DNA from: Flavobacterium sp.
GTDB taxonomy: Bacteria > Bacteroidota > Bacteroidia > Flavobacteriales > Flavobacteriaceae
Direction: 5' to 3'
NCBI GenBank assembly: GCA_015234525.1
Contig: JADGMX010000006.1
Location: 1-64,000 of the forward strand
Length of the DNA: 64,000 nucleotides
Notes under the pieces: model-generated
What the model was told of the DNA's origin: nothing
The model's database searches: none
What the model saw: only the letters and a program-made list of their open reading frames with translations
Shown: piece by piece, positions 25,801 to 35,473 of the stretch
Numbering within the stretch: position 1 is the first letter of the stretch
Layout: each line of letters starts with the position of its first letter
Made by a program: the position numbers and the translations under genes

Positions 25801-27984
25801 ATGGCAGTATTACGTTTCAAAGCGCTTGAGGAGGCTTCCAATAGACAACCCATTAAATTTGACGAACGCGATCTAAAGTCGAATATTTTTGGCTCAAATG
25901 TGTTTAACGACAAATCGATGCGACAATATTTGACTCCGGATGCGTATCGTGGCGTTCGTGATGCGGTGCAATACGGAACAAAGATCGATCGTAAACTCGC
26001 CGAGTACATTGCCATGGGAATGAAAGAGTGGGCGCTGGCAAAAGGCGTTACACATTATACGCACTGGTTTCAGCCGCTAACGGGAACGACTGCTGAGAAA
26101 CACGATGCGTTTTTTGAAACCGATTTTGAAGGTGGTTGTTTGGAGCGTTTTGGCGGTGGTCAGCTTGTTCAGCAAGAACCTGATGCCTCGAGCTTTCCCA
26201 ACGGCGGAATCAGAAATACGTTTGAAGCCCGTGGTTATACGGCATGGGATCCGACATCGCCGGCATTTATTTTTGGAACGACACTTTGCATTCCGACTGT
26301 TTTCATTTCATATACCGGAGAAGCGCTCGATTACAAAACGCCACTTCTTCGCGCGTTGACAGCTGTAGATTCGGCTGCGACAGAAGTTTGCCGCTATTTT
26401 GATAAAAATGTGAAGAAAGTTACCGCAACTTTAGGCTGGGAGCAGGAATACTTTTTAATTGATTCGGCACTTGCCAAATCGCGTCCGGATATTTTGATTA
26501 CGGGAAGAACGCTACTCGGACACACATCTGCAAAAGGCCAGCAGTTGGACGATCACTATTTTGGATCAATCCCGACGCGCGTTTTGACATACATGCGGGA
26601 TCTTGAGGAAGAATGCATGTTGCTCGGAATTCCCGTAAAGACGCGTCATAATGAAGTCGCGCCAAATCAGTTTGAACTTGCGCCAATCTTTGAAGAAACA
26701 AATCTTGCCGTTGATCACAACTCCTTATTAATGGATGTGATGCAAAAAGTCGGAGAGCGTCATCATTTTAAAGTGCTATTTCACGAAAAGCCATTTAAAG
26801 GCGTGAACGGTTCAGGGAAACACAACAACTGGTCTTTGGCAACCGATAGAGGCGTGAATTTGTTGAGTCCGGGTAAAACACCAATGAGCAATTTGCAGTT
26901 TTTGACGTTTTTTGTCAATACCATAAAAGCGGTTCACACTTATGAGGCTTTGATGCGCGCGTCGATCGCCTCAGCAAGTAATGATCACAGGCTTGGCGCT
27001 AATGAAGCTCCGCCGGCAATCATTTCGGTGTTTATCGGTCAGCAATTGACAAAAGTTTTGAATGAACTTGAAGGCGTCTCGTCGGGCAAATTGACTCCGG
27101 CTGAAAAAACCGATCTCAAATTAAACGTTGTTGGGAAAATTCCGGATGTCTTTCTAGACAATACCGATAGAAACCGAACCTCGCCATTTGCCTTTACCGG
27201 GAATAAATTCGAGTTCCGCGCTGTAGGTTCTTCGGCAAACTGCGCCAACTCGATGACCACCTTAAATACGATTGTTGCTAAGCAATTGCGCGATTTTAAA
27301 AAGGAAGTCGACGCGCTTATCGAAACCGGAATGAAGAAAGACGATGCCATTTTCAATGTGCTACGCGAATATATCAAACAATCAAAAAACATCTTGTTCG
27401 AAGGTGACGGCTATAGTGAAGCCTGGGAAATTGAAGCAGGTGAACGCGGGTTGAGTAATTTCAAAACCACGCCATCAGCATTAAAAGCAAGAGTTTCGCA
27501 ATTAGCGCTTGATTTGTTCAGTGAGATGAACGTCATGAATCATGTTGAGGTTGAAGCCAGATACGAGATTGAATTGGAGGAATATACCAAGAAGATTCAA
27601 ATCGAAGGTCGCGTTCTGGGCGATATTGCGAGAAATCACATTATTCCGACGGCGATCCGCTATCAAAACACGCTGATCGACAATGTACGCGGACTCAAAG
27701 AAATCTTTGGAGCTGAATTCCAGGAAATCGGTCGCGAGCAACTGACTTTAATCCGTGAAATATCATCGCATATCGAAGGTATTAACACTAAAGTTGAAGA
27801 AATGCGAAAAGCGAGAAAAGCGGCTAACAAATTGGAAGATGCGTCTGAAATGGCAGAAGCTTATTGTGCGAACGTGAAGCCAATGTTTGACAAAATTCGC
27901 TGGCATTGCGACAAGCTAGAACTGATGATCGACGATGAGATCTGGACGATGACAAAATATCGCGAACTTCTCTTCACTAAATAA
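25801..27984 (+). CDS. glnN: Glutamine synthetase type III
   Basis: The 727-residue enzyme makes glutamine from glutamate, ammonia and ATP. The start ATG 25801 (MAVLRFKALEEASNRQPIKF) matches known GlnN starts; the frame is open further upstream to 25756, but that stretch contains the promoter. GSIII motifs include GWEQEYFLID, KTRHNEVAPNQFE, KGVNGSGKHNNWS and NRTSPFAFTGNKFEFR, in that order. The large dodecameric type III enzyme is the common form in Bacteroidetes. It is monocistronic, with a strong terminator; nitrogen control would be expected, but no operator was recognised. Confidence 0.96.
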   Translation: MAVLRFKALEEASNRQPIKFDERDLKSNIFGSNVFNDKSMRQYLTPDAYRGVRDAVQYGTKIDRKLAEYIAMGMKEWALAKGVTHYTHWFQPLTGTTAEKHDAFFETDFEGGCLERFGGGQLVQQEPDASSFPNGGIRNTFEARGYTAWDPTSPAFIFGTTLCIPTVFISYTGEALDYKTPLLRALTAVDSAATEVCRYFDKNVKKVTATLGWEQEYFLIDSALAKSRPDILITGRTLLGHTSAKGQQLDDHYFGSIPTRVLTYMRDLEEECMLLGIPVKTRHNEVAPNQFELAPIFEETNLAVDHNSLLMDVMQKVGERHHFKVLFHEKPFKGVNGSGKHNNWSLATDRGVNLLSPGKTPMSNLQFLTFFVNTIKAVHTYEALMRASIASASNDHRLGANEAPPAIISVFIGQQLTKVLNELEGVSSGKLTPAEKTDLKLNVVGKIPDVFLDNTDRNRTSPFAFTGNKFEFRAVGSSANCANSMTTLNTIVAKQLRDFKKEVDALIETGMKKDDAIFNVLREYIKQSKNILFEGDGYSEAWEIEAGERGLSNFKTTPSALKARVSQLALDLFSEMNVMNHVEVEARYEIELEEYTKKIQIEGRVLGDIARNHIIPTAIRYQNTLIDNVRGLKEIFGAEFQEIGREQLTLIREISSHIEGINTKVEEMRKARKAANKLEDASEMAEAYCANVKPMFDKIRWHCDKLELMIDDEIWTMTKYRELLFTK

Positions 27985-27986
27985 CC

Positions 27987-28022
27987 AGCAAAGCCCGTCG
28001 ATAAGATGGGCTTTGCTTTTAT
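27987..28022 (+). terminator. Terminator of glnN
   Basis: AGCAAAGCCC (27987-27996) pairs with GGGCTTTGCT (28008-28017), followed by TTTTA. Confidence 0.85.
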
Positions 28023-28072
28023 TGGGGCGCAAACTTTTTTTGTGTATTTTTCGTTTTCCAATAAAAACCGAT

Positions 28073-28951
28073 ATGAAATACCCAATAGTGATGTTTGTGG
28101 CGTTTTTGTGGTCATTTCAAATGATGGCGCAGGAGCAGTTTTCCGTATATTTTGCAACCGACAGCCATCAACTTTCACCGGCTGAAACCGCATCGCTCAA
28201 TGATTGGATAAATGCCAATAAAAATTCTAAAATTTTGGGCATTCACGGTTTTACGGACGAAGACGGATCAACCGGTTACAACGATACATTAGCTAAAAAA
28301 AGAGTCGATGAAATTTACAATCAAATCGCTAAAAGGGTAACTTTCAGGGAAGATTTCAGAACGCGTAGTTTTGGAGAGAAACATCAGCTTTCCGCTAAAA
28401 AATCAGAAAATCGCAAGGTCACCCTATTTTATATCGAGGCTAAAGATTTGGCCCGGGAAGACGAAATTCTAGGAATTGCAAAACCAAAACCCGTTGCAAA
28501 GCCCAGGGTTTTCCCGAAAAATGTAGCACTTCGCAATCCCGACGGTACCGTAACCGAATTTAAATTGGATACGGTTTTTATGCGACAGATCGATCAGGCA
28601 AAACCGGGCGAGATGTTAAAACTGGAAGATCTCAACTTTAGGATCAATACGTTTGCAATTTTGCCGGAATCGCGTCCTAAGCTATACGAACTTCTGATCG
28701 TGCTTCAGGACAATCAAAGGCTAAAAGTTGAAATTCAAGGTCATTTATGTTGCATGCCGCATGATCGAACAGATTTGTCGACTCAGCGTGCAAAAGCAAT
28801 TTACAACTTTTTGGTGTCGAATAAGATCAGCAAAAGCAGATTGTCGTATAAAGGTTTTGGAAGTACGCAACCCAAGTTTCCGATTCCTGAAAAGAACGAA
28901 GCCGAGCGGGCTGCGAATCGTCGTGTTGAAATATTGATTGTCGAAAATTAA
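28073..28951 (+). CDS. OmpA-like protein with two OmpA domains, first of a tandem pair
   Basis: Start at ATG 28073 (MKYPIVMFVAFLWSFQMMAQ), giving a signal peptide and about 292 residues. Two OmpA-like domains are seen. The first (about 22-125) has GFTDEDGSTGYNDTLAKKRV, with the Asp and Arg expected to hold peptidoglycan diaminopimelate. The second (about 190-292) has EIQGHLCCMPHDRTDLSTQR, where the usual GHTD is replaced by GHLCC. The end reads ANRRVEILIVEN. The next gene is a paralog starting 10 bases downstream. It is probably periplasmic, bridging the wall and an unknown partner. Confidence 0.85.
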   Translation: MKYPIVMFVAFLWSFQMMAQEQFSVYFATDSHQLSPAETASLNDWINANKNSKILGIHGFTDEDGSTGYNDTLAKKRVDEIYNQIAKRVTFREDFRTRSFGEKHQLSAKKSENRKVTLFYIEAKDLAREDEILGIAKPKPVAKPRVFPKNVALRNPDGTVTEFKLDTVFMRQIDQAKPGEMLKLEDLNFRINTFAILPESRPKLYELLIVLQDNQRLKVEIQGHLCCMPHDRTDLSTQRAKAIYNFLVSNKISKSRLSYKGFGSTQPKFPIPEKNEAERAANRRVEILIVEN

Positions 28952-28961
28952 ATCCAGGGTC

Positions 28962-29729
28962 ATGATTTACAGGATCGTCATCTTTTTGTTTTTTGTCAAT
29001 GTTGCTTCCGCGCAAGAGCGGATAGAAGTGTTTTTTGAATTCGACAAATTCGAGTTGACCAAGAACGCCATGACGGCTCTTGATTTGGCCTTCGCCGATA
29101 ATTCGCAGGTAGAAGTTTCCAGGATTTACGGCTATTGCGACTGGAAAGGTTCAAACAGCTATAACGATACGTTGTCGTTTAAAAGAGTTGATGCCGTATT
29201 TGAGTATTTATCTGACAAAAAAGTTCGCATTAAAGACGGTTATGAACTCAGAGGTTTCGGCGAAGATTTTAAACAAAATCCGGATCAGGCTGCAAACCGA
29301 AAAGTGGTTGTCATTTATGATAAGATTCAGCCGCCTGTCGATCCGAATTCGCTTTCGTCACAGGTTTCAAAAGCAAAGAAAGGTGATAAAATCAAACTGC
29401 AAAACATTCACTTTTTTAATAATTCGCCGCGAATCGTTCCAAGATCTGAACCCACGCTGAATGAACTTTTATGCATTATGGAGGAAAACCCGAATCTCAA
29501 AATCGAAATTCAGGGTCATATTTGTTGTCAGCTGAAGGAAGATTCAAATGATGTTTCCACCGCGCGGGCGAAAGCTGTTTTTAACTTTCTGATCCGCAAC
29601 AAAATTTCCCGCGACCGCTTGTCGTACAAGGGATTTGGAATTACAAAACCAATTCATCCGATCCCTGAAAAAACCGAAGCTCAGGCCGATGAAAATCGCC
29701 GGGTTGAGATTTTGATCGTCGAAAATTAA
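28962..29729 (+). CDS. OmpA-like protein with two OmpA domains, second of a tandem pair
   Basis: Start at ATG 28962 (MIYRIVIFLFFVNVASAQ), after the stop of the paralog; 255 residues. The first domain has GYCDWKGSNSYNDTLSFKRV (Asp and Arg kept, Thr changed to Cys). The second has EIQGHICCQLKEDSNDVST, again with CC in place of TD. Both genes end in the same RRVEILIVEN, and most of the C-terminal domain is shared, so the pair arose by duplication and is likely cotranscribed. The conserved CC could form a disulfide or bind metal; this is inference. Confidence 0.85.
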   Translation: MIYRIVIFLFFVNVASAQERIEVFFEFDKFELTKNAMTALDLAFADNSQVEVSRIYGYCDWKGSNSYNDTLSFKRVDAVFEYLSDKKVRIKDGYELRGFGEDFKQNPDQAANRKVVVIYDKIQPPVDPNSLSSQVSKAKKGDKIKLQNIHFFNNSPRIVPRSEPTLNELLCIMEENPNLKIEIQGHICCQLKEDSNDVSTARAKAVFNFLIRNKISRDRLSYKGFGITKPIHPIPEKTEAQADENRRVEILIVEN

Positions 29730-29749
29730 AGTAGTTTTATTCGCGCGCC

Positions 29750-29778
29750 TTGCCTTGTCGGATAACTGACTATCTTTG
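29750..29778 (+). promoter_or_regulatory. Promoter of purM
   Basis: TTG (29750-29752), 18 bp, TATCTTTG (29771-29778), an exact -7 match, 20 bp before ATG 29799. Confidence 0.6.
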
Positions 29779-29798
29779 CAGCAACACAACTAAATTTT

Positions 29799-30977
29799 AT
29801 GAGTCAGGATTCCGGAAAGCGATATGCACAACGAGGCGTATCAGCATCTAAAGAAGACGTGCATCAAGCCATTAAAAATATTGATAAAGGCTTGTTTCCC
29901 AAAGCGTTTTGCAAAATCATCCCAGATTATTTAACCAACGATCCCGAATATTGCATTATCATGCATGCCGATGGCGCCGGAACAAAATCGTCGCTCGCCT
30001 ATATGTATTGGCGCGAAACCGGTGATATTTCGGTTTGGAAAGGCATTGCTCAGGATGCATTGATCATGAATATTGATGATCTTTTATGCGTTGGAGCAAC
30101 AAGCAATATTTTGCTTTCATCGACAATTGGGCGGAATAAGAATTTGATTCCGGCTGAAGTCTTGTCGGCGATCATCAACGGCACCGAGGAATTGATCAAA
30201 GAACTGGGAACATACGGCGTCGAAATTCATTCAACCGGCGGCGAAACTGCGGATGTGGGCGATCTTGTTCGAACCATTATTGTCGATTCAACGGTAACTG
30301 CTAGAATGAAACGCAACGAGGTGATCGACAACTCCCGGATCAAAGCCGGCGATGTAATTATCGGTTTGGCGTCGTTTGGCCAATCGACTTACGAAAAAGA
30401 ATATAATGGCGGAATGGGAAGCAACGGATTGACATCTGCCCGACATGATGTTTTTGAAAAATCGCTTGCTGAGAAATATCCGCAAAGTTTTGATTCGGCG
30501 GTTCCGTCTGATCTTGTTTACTCCGGACAAATCAAATTGACTGATGCCGTAGCTGATTCGCCGTTAGATGCCGGAAAGTTGGTCTTATCGCCAACCCGAA
30601 CCTATGCTCCGGTGATCAAAAAAATACTTGAAAAATATTCGCCGACAGAAATTCACGGTATGATCCACTGCAGTGGAGGCGCTCAGACCAAAGTGTTGCA
30701 TTTTATTGATAATCTGCATGTGATAAAAGATAATCTCTTTGAAGTGCCGCCGTTGTTTAAGTTGATCCAAGAGCAGTCAAAAACCGATTGGAAAGAAATG
30801 TATCAGGTGTTCAACTGCGGGCATCGTATGGAAATCTATGCACCGGCTGAATTGGCAACCGACATCATCAACATTTCAAAAAGTTTTAATATCGACGCAC
30901 AAGTCGTAGGAAGGGTAGAAGCTGCTGATTCGGCTAAACTGACTATCAAAAGTCAATTTGGTGCGTTTGAGTATTAA
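29799..30977 (+). CDS. purM: Phosphoribosylformylglycinamidine cyclo-ligase (AIR synthase)
   Basis: The 392-residue enzyme closes the imidazole ring of AIR in purine synthesis, using ATP. The start SGKRYAQRGVSASKEDVHQA and MHADGAGTKSSLAYMY are AIR-synthase motifs. ALIMNIDDLLCVGATSN and the late MIHCSGGAQTK lie in the expected order of the PurM fold. The long Bacteroidetes form is slightly bigger than the E. coli enzyme (345 residues). It is monocistronic or cotranscribed with the small gene 36 bp downstream. Confidence 0.93.
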   Translation: MSQDSGKRYAQRGVSASKEDVHQAIKNIDKGLFPKAFCKIIPDYLTNDPEYCIIMHADGAGTKSSLAYMYWRETGDISVWKGIAQDALIMNIDDLLCVGATSNILLSSTIGRNKNLIPAEVLSAIINGTEELIKELGTYGVEIHSTGGETADVGDLVRTIIVDSTVTARMKRNEVIDNSRIKAGDVIIGLASFGQSTYEKEYNGGMGSNGLTSARHDVFEKSLAEKYPQSFDSAVPSDLVYSGQIKLTDAVADSPLDAGKLVLSPTRTYAPVIKKILEKYSPTEIHGMIHCSGGAQTKVLHFIDNLHVIKDNLFEVPPLFKLIQEQSKTDWKEMYQVFNCGHRMEIYAPAELATDIINISKSFNIDAQVVGRVEAADSAKLTIKSQFGAFEY

Positions 30978-31013
30978 TTTTTCGTAAATTCAGTAAGTAC
31001 TAAAAAATCAGTT

Positions 31014-31457
31014 ATGAAAATAATTCCACGAAAAGGAGTCGATGAGCTGTTGTTCGGGATGACCCAAAAAGATGTTGAAGCAATATATGGCCCCGCTGAT
31101 CGTGTTTATGAAGATGAAGACGATAATATTGTTGCGCTTTATTACGATAAGAAATTGCGCCTGACGTTCTATGAAGACGAAAATTTTAAATTAGGGTACA
31201 TTATTACGGCGAATCCAAAATCGTCGTTGTTTGATAGCAATGTTATCGGGAAACAGCCTGATGAGGTAAAACGCAAACTTGAAGCGCACAACATCAAATC
31301 GTGGCAACAAGAAGAATTCGATATTTCAGTCAGTCACTATAATGAACAAAACTGGCTGACGTTAGAATCAGAGTTTGGCGAGGTCGTAAAAGTGGAACTC
31401 GGCGCGATGATCAACGACAAAGACGAATTCGAATGGGCATTTAAAGCAAAAAAATAG
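31014..31457 (+). CDS. Conserved hypothetical protein downstream of purM
   Basis: The 147-residue soluble acidic protein lacks a signal peptide. It begins MKIIPRKGVDELLFGMTQKD, followed by VEAIYGPADRVYEDEDDN. The pattern (a short GVDxxxFGMTxxxVxxxxGxPD-like helix, then beta strands) recalls SmpA/OmlA-like small folds, but that is a guess. Two similar halves may be present: 1-70 and 75-140. Function unknown. A bidirectional terminator follows. Confidence 0.75.
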   Translation: MKIIPRKGVDELLFGMTQKDVEAIYGPADRVYEDEDDNIVALYYDKKLRLTFYEDENFKLGYIITANPKSSLFDSNVIGKQPDEVKRKLEAHNIKSWQQEEFDISVSHYNEQNWLTLESEFGEVVKVELGAMINDKDEFEWAFKAKK

Positions 31458-31482
31458 GGATCTTTTCAGATCCCTATTTTTT
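31452..31482. terminator. Bidirectional terminator
   Basis: AAATAGGGATC (31452-31462) pairs with GATCCCTATTT (31469-31479), between the convergent 31014 and 31482 genes. Confidence 0.8.
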
Positions 31483-32594
31483 TATTTCTTTGGCATTGCG
31501 TCGAGCAATTGGATTTCAAAAATCAAGTTGGTGTTCGGCGGAATCACATTTCCTGCGCCTCTTTCGCCATAACCTAATTTCGCCGGAATAAAAGCTACCG
31601 CTTTATCGCCGATCGACATGTAACTCAATGTTTCTAAAAACCCCGGAATTAATCCGCTTTTCGCACCGGCAGTGAACGGGAATGGCATGTAACCATTTTG
31701 CTCCGCGCGATTTTTATCAAACGTTCCGTAGTTGAGGTTAACTTCCTCAATGCTGCTGTCAAATAAAGTTCCGTCTTCGAGATAACCCGCATAATGTACG
31801 AATACTTGGGTTCCGTCTTCAGGCTTTTTGCCTTTTCCTTTGCTGACAATTTTATATTGCAATCCGCTATCAGTCGAAGTTGCCTCTGAACGAAGCTTTT
31901 TCATATACTCGACATTTTTCTTCTTCGCTACAGCGGCTTTTGCTTCATTAGCTTTTTTCTCCTGAGCTTCGATTGCAGCTTGTTTTTTTAATTCTTCTGC
32001 TTTATTTGCATAATAGTCACCAAAAACTTTGGCTGCATTAAAGCTATTTGCATCGACGCCTTTTCGGATGATAGTCACTTTAGTGATCACATCGTTTTGA
32101 CCGATCGAATTCACAACGTCCATTCCTGAAGTTACATGACCGAAAACGGTGTGTTTTCCGTCGAGCCAGTTGGTTTCTTTGTGTGTAATGAAAAATTGGC
32201 TGCCGTTTGTTCCGGGACCCGCATTTGCCATTGACAAAATTCCACCGCGATTGTGCTTCAAATCCGTGATCTCGTCTTTAAATTTATAACCGGGATCACC
32301 AGCGCCGGTTCCCTGTGGATCGCCACCTTGAATCATGAAATTTTCGATTACACGATGAAACTTTAATCCGTCGTAAAATCTTTTGCCTTTGTATTGTTCT
32401 GCTACGGCCGGATTGGTTCCTTCGGCAAGTGCGATAAAATTCGCAACCGTGATCGGGGTTTTTTTGTATTCCAATGCTAAGGTAATCGTACCTTTATTGG
32501 TTTGCATTTCAGCGAAAATTCCGTCGCCGGCAGATTTTTGTGCATGTCCGACTGTAAAAGCCATAAACATCAATAAAGCAATTTTTAGTTTCAT
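31482..32594 (-). CDS. Secreted cyclophilin-FKBP fusion peptidyl-prolyl isomerase
   Basis: The 370-residue protein has a signal peptide (about 1-18, ending VGHA). A cyclophilin domain (about 27-178) has [32 protein letters not shown] and [11 protein letters not shown] Lys/Glu/Ala-rich coiled linker (about 195-240) follows, and then an FKBP domain (about 250-367) with VHYAGYLEDGTLFDSS and YGERGAGNVIPPNTNLIFE. It assists folding in the periplasm at Xaa-Pro bonds. It is the last gene of the nrnA-gldI operon, 14 bp after a close paralog. Confidence 0.93.
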   Translation of the reverse strand: MKLKIALLMFMAFTVGHAQKSAGDGIFAEMQTNKGTITLALEYKKTPITVANFIALAEGTNPAVAEQYKGKRFYDGLKFHRVIENFMIQGGDPQGTGAGDPGYKFKDEITDLKHNRGGILSMANAGPGTNGSQFFITHKETNWLDGKHTVFGHVTSGMDVVNSIGQNDVITKVTIIRKGVDANSFNAAKVFGDYYANKAEELKKQAAIEAQEKKANEAKAAVAKKKNVEYMKKLRSEATSTDSGLQYKIVSKGKGKKPEDGTQVFVHYAGYLEDGTLFDSSIEEVNLNYGTFDKNRAEQNGYMPFPFTAGAKSGLIPGFLETLSYMSIGDKAVAFIPAKLGYGERGAGNVIPPNTNLIFEIQLLDAMPKK

Positions 32595-32608
32595 AGTTTA
32601 ATTTGATA

Positions 32609-33724
32609 TTACTTATTTTCAGGTAAAAGTTCCAATTCAAAAAAGAGGTTTGCATTCGGCGGAATCACTTTGCCGGCGCCTTGCGGTCCGTAACCAAGAT
32701 GGGTTGGAATGTAAATTACCGCTTTGTCGCCGATCGACATTTTTTCAAGCCCTTCAATAAATCCGGGAATCATTCCGTCCTTTCGTCCCGCTTGAAACTG
32801 AATAGGCGAGTACATTCCGGCTGCCGCACGTCGTGGATCGTACTTGCCGAATTTTTGGGCAATCGAATCAACGCTGCTGTCAAACAATTCGCCGCTCTCC
32901 AAATATCCGGAATATTGAATGTTGATAATTGATCCCGGAGCTGGTTTACCGCCGTTTCCTTTCGAAATAATACGGTAGCGCAAACCGGTCGGTGTTTTTT
33001 GGCCTTTCAGTTTAACATCAGCCAAATAAGCTGCTTTTTCAACTTTTAAAGCCAAATGTTGTTGTTCAAATAGTTTTCGGCTGGCTTCTTCTTCGGCAGC
33101 AATTTTCTTCTGATTTTCCTCATCCGTAGCCACATAATTTTTGAAAACCTTTAAAGCGTCAAACTTTTTTGCGGCTTCACCCTTGCGGATAATGCGAACG
33201 GCTTTCATCTGATCGCCCATCACAACCGAATTGACAACCTGCATTCCATCGCCAATCACTTGCCCAAAAACCGTGTGTTTACCATCCAAATGAGGCGTTG
33301 CAACATGAGTGATGAAAAACTGACTGCCGTTTGTACCCGGACCTGCATTTGCCATCGACAAAATACCTGGTTTATCGTGCTTCAAATCAGTAATCTCATC
33401 TGTAAATTTATAACCTGGACCGCCTGCGCCATTTCCGTCAGGATCGCCGGTTTGAATCATAAAATCAGCAATCACCCGGTGAAAACTCAGTCCGTCGAAA
33501 AACAGCTTTCCTTTATAAGCATCTGCGACAAAAGGATTGGTTCCTTCGGCTAGCGTAATAAAATTGGCAACCGTTACCGGCGCTTTTTCGTAATCAAGGG
33601 ACGCAATTATTTTACCTTTGTTGGTTTCGATTTCAGTGTAAAGTCCGTCAGGAAGATCTGCATAATTGTCTTCACATCCGCAAAGCGTCAATAAAAGCAG
33701 TAGGAAAGGAAAAAGTCTTTTCAT
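32609..33724 (-). CDS. Cyclophilin-FKBP fusion peptidyl-prolyl isomerase, lipoprotein
   Basis: Start at 33724 ([17 protein letters not shown]); the open frame extends to 33796 only by overlapping gldI. About 371 residues: lipobox LCGC, cyclophilin domain ([32 protein letters not shown]), charged linker, FKBP domain ([35 protein letters not shown]). It is a membrane-tethered paralog of the next gene. The neighbouring gldI suggests both isomerases help fold surface and gliding proteins; that is inference from context. Confidence 0.93.
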   Translation of the reverse strand: MKRLFPFLLLLLTLCGCEDNYADLPDGLYTEIETNKGKIIASLDYEKAPVTVANFITLAEGTNPFVADAYKGKLFFDGLSFHRVIADFMIQTGDPDGNGAGGPGYKFTDEITDLKHDKPGILSMANAGPGTNGSQFFITHVATPHLDGKHTVFGQVIGDGMQVVNSVVMGDQMKAVRIIRKGEAAKKFDALKVFKNYVATDEENQKKIAAEEEASRKLFEQQHLALKVEKAAYLADVKLKGQKTPTGLRYRIISKGNGGKPAPGSIINIQYSGYLESGELFDSSVDSIAQKFGKYDPRRAAAGMYSPIQFQAGRKDGMIPGFIEGLEKMSIGDKAVIYIPTHLGYGPQGAGKVIPPNANLFFELELLPENK

Positions 33725-33734
33725 TAAGTTTAAG

Positions 33735-34334
33735 TTATTCGGAAGATGTTGGTTGAGGTGAATCTGGTTGATCCGCAACTTTCGGCTCCGGTTCAAAATC
33801 GTGAAGGGTAACAGTACACATCAATGGCTCGTTATGGCCAATTCTGTTGTTGTCACCATGATATCCGTAAGCGATATGTGAAGGAAATAAAAACGTTACA
33901 CGCTCGTTCTTCCGCATCAATTTTATACCGTCGCGAAGTCCCATCATGATATTTTGCTTATCGACATAATAAGTCTGCGGCTTCAATTGTACTTCCGAAT
34001 AAATCACGTTTCCATCCAGATCGCTAACTTCATAGTCAAAATAGGCGATGTCCCCCCGTTTTGGCCGCAGTGTATCTTTTTCATTCCGAATATGGTAGGT
34101 GTACCAATAACCTTTGCTTGAGGAATAGTATTTATTCGCAGGTTCACTTTTGATAATCGAATCAATTTTATCTTCTTCGCTGGCAATCAATTTTTTGTTG
34201 CGTTCAACCGATTCGCGAAGAAACGTTCCCGAAGAATATGAAACCGGTTTTCTGGCTTGTGGTTGCTGTTGTGAACATGAGGCCATCAACATGGCAAGTG
34301 CGGTCAGGGATAGTATTTGGAGCTTTATTTTCAT
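33735..34334 (-). CDS. gldI: Gliding motility-associated PPIase lipoprotein GldI
   Basis: The 199-residue lipoprotein has the lipobox LMASC. An FKBP-type domain (about 85-185) contains [31 protein letters not shown] and [19 protein letters not shown]. This organisation and the spacing match GldI, a PPIase-like lipoprotein required for gliding in Flavobacterium johnsoniae. Its start overlaps the nrnA stop by four bases (ATGA), so the two are translationally coupled. Two cyclophilin-FKBP genes follow. GldI probably folds proteins of the T9SS/gliding machinery in the periplasm. Confidence 0.9.
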   Translation of the reverse strand: MKIKLQILSLTALAMLMASCSQQQPQARKPVSYSSGTFLRESVERNKKLIASEEDKIDSIIKSEPANKYYSSSKGYWYTYHIRNEKDTLRPKRGDIAYFDYEVSDLDGNVIYSEVQLKPQTYYVDKQNIMMGLRDGIKLMRKNERVTFLFPSHIAYGYHGDNNRIGHNEPLMCTVTLHDFEPEPKVADQPDSPQPTSSE

Positions 34335-35338
34335 TTTATTTCAATGCTTTGCACGATTTGCAGGAACCGCGCGATCGTTTCATCCATCGTTAAATGCGAC
34401 TTTCCGCCGGCAGCGTTAATATGTCCGCCACCATTAAAATGTTCTCTGGCCAACTGATTGACGTCGAAATCGCCTTTCGACCGGAGCGAGATTTTAATGA
34501 TATTTTCGTCGCGATGTTCGATGAAAATGGCCGTAAAAATAACACCTTTAACGCTTAAACCATAATTTACAATACCCTCAGTATCACCTTTAACATAATT
34601 ATGTGAGTCCAGTTCTTCCTGAGTCAGAGTAATATATGAGGCATTGTGTTCATACAACACTTTCATATTTTTGAGTGCCGTTCCCAAAAGTTGCAGACTG
34701 TTATACGAATTGTTGTCAAAGAGATTGCTGTGAATAACCCCGTTTTCAACACCGCGCTCAATTAGTTTTGCCGCGATTTTATGAGTTTCAGACGTGGTGC
34801 TCTGAAATCTAAACGATCCCGTATCAGTCACAATTCCGGTATAAATGCAACCTGCAATTTGCTTGTCGATAAGTTCTTCTTTATCGAGATATGAAATGAA
34901 TCTGTAAATCATCTCACATGTCGATCCCGCGCTTGTGTCAGAAAAAGTTACCGCCGCAAAATTATCCGGTTTTTGATGATGGTCGATCATGATGAACGGC
35001 ACCGAAAGTTTGTTTAAAACCTGTTCCATATCGCCGGTTCGATGAAGCGCATTGAAATCCAATACAAAAATCAAATCAGCCGATTTTAAAATCTCAGTCG
35101 TTTTTTCGCGCTCTTTTTCAAAAACCAAAACATGGTCAGAACCCGGCAACCAGTCTAAAAAATGAGGAAATTCATTTGGCGCGATGACCTGCGACTGCTG
35201 TCCGATCTTTCTCAAAAAATGATGTAGGGCAAGTGTCGATCCCATCGCGTCGCCATCCGGACTTCGATGCGGAATTATAACAATCTTCTTAGGTTCTGAT
35301 AGCAGATCCTTTACAAGTTCAATCTCAATTTCATTCAT
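34331..35338 (-). CDS. nrnA: Bifunctional oligoribonuclease/PAP phosphatase (DHH family)
   Basis: The 335-residue protein is a DHH/DHHA1 phosphoesterase of the NrnA type. HRSPDGDAMGS (24-34), DFNALHR (94-100) and DHHQKPDN (119-126) supply the two-manganese site. GGGHINAAGG near the C-terminus is the DHHA1 substrate-binding motif. The enzyme degrades short oligoribonucleotides (and pAp), finishing RNA decay. It is the first gene of the nrnA-gldI-PPIase-PPIase operon, an arrangement similar to that around gldI in F. johnsoniae as I recall it. Confidence 0.92.
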   Translation of the reverse strand: MNEIEIELVKDLLSEPKKIVIIPHRSPDGDAMGSTLALHHFLRKIGQQSQVIAPNEFPHFLDWLPGSDHVLVFEKEREKTTEILKSADLIFVLDFNALHRTGDMEQVLNKLSVPFIMIDHHQKPDNFAAVTFSDTSAGSTCEMIYRFISYLDKEELIDKQIAGCIYTGIVTDTGSFRFQSTTSETHKIAAKLIERGVENGVIHSNLFDNNSYNSLQLLGTALKNMKVLYEHNASYITLTQEELDSHNYVKGDTEGIVNYGLSVKGVIFTAIFIEHRDENIIKISLRSKGDFDVNQLAREHFNGGGHINAAGGKSHLTMDETIARFLQIVQSIEIK

Positions 35339-35439
35339 ATCTGGCGAAGGTACTTATTTTTCATTTATTTTTACTCGGCAAATCACTCCGCAACCAACGC
35401 AATAAATACCACCGCAAAAAGTTTATTAAGGTAAATGTT

Positions 35440-35447
35440 TAAATTTG
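35440..35447 (+). promoter_or_regulatory. -7 box, indicates a downstream start for the next gene
   Basis: TAAATTTG matches the -7 consensus exactly and lies inside the longest open frame (which begins at 35435). It supports starting translation at GTG 35474. Confidence 0.45.
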
Positions 35448-35473
35448 CAAAAATCGTAATTGTGACGTCATCT

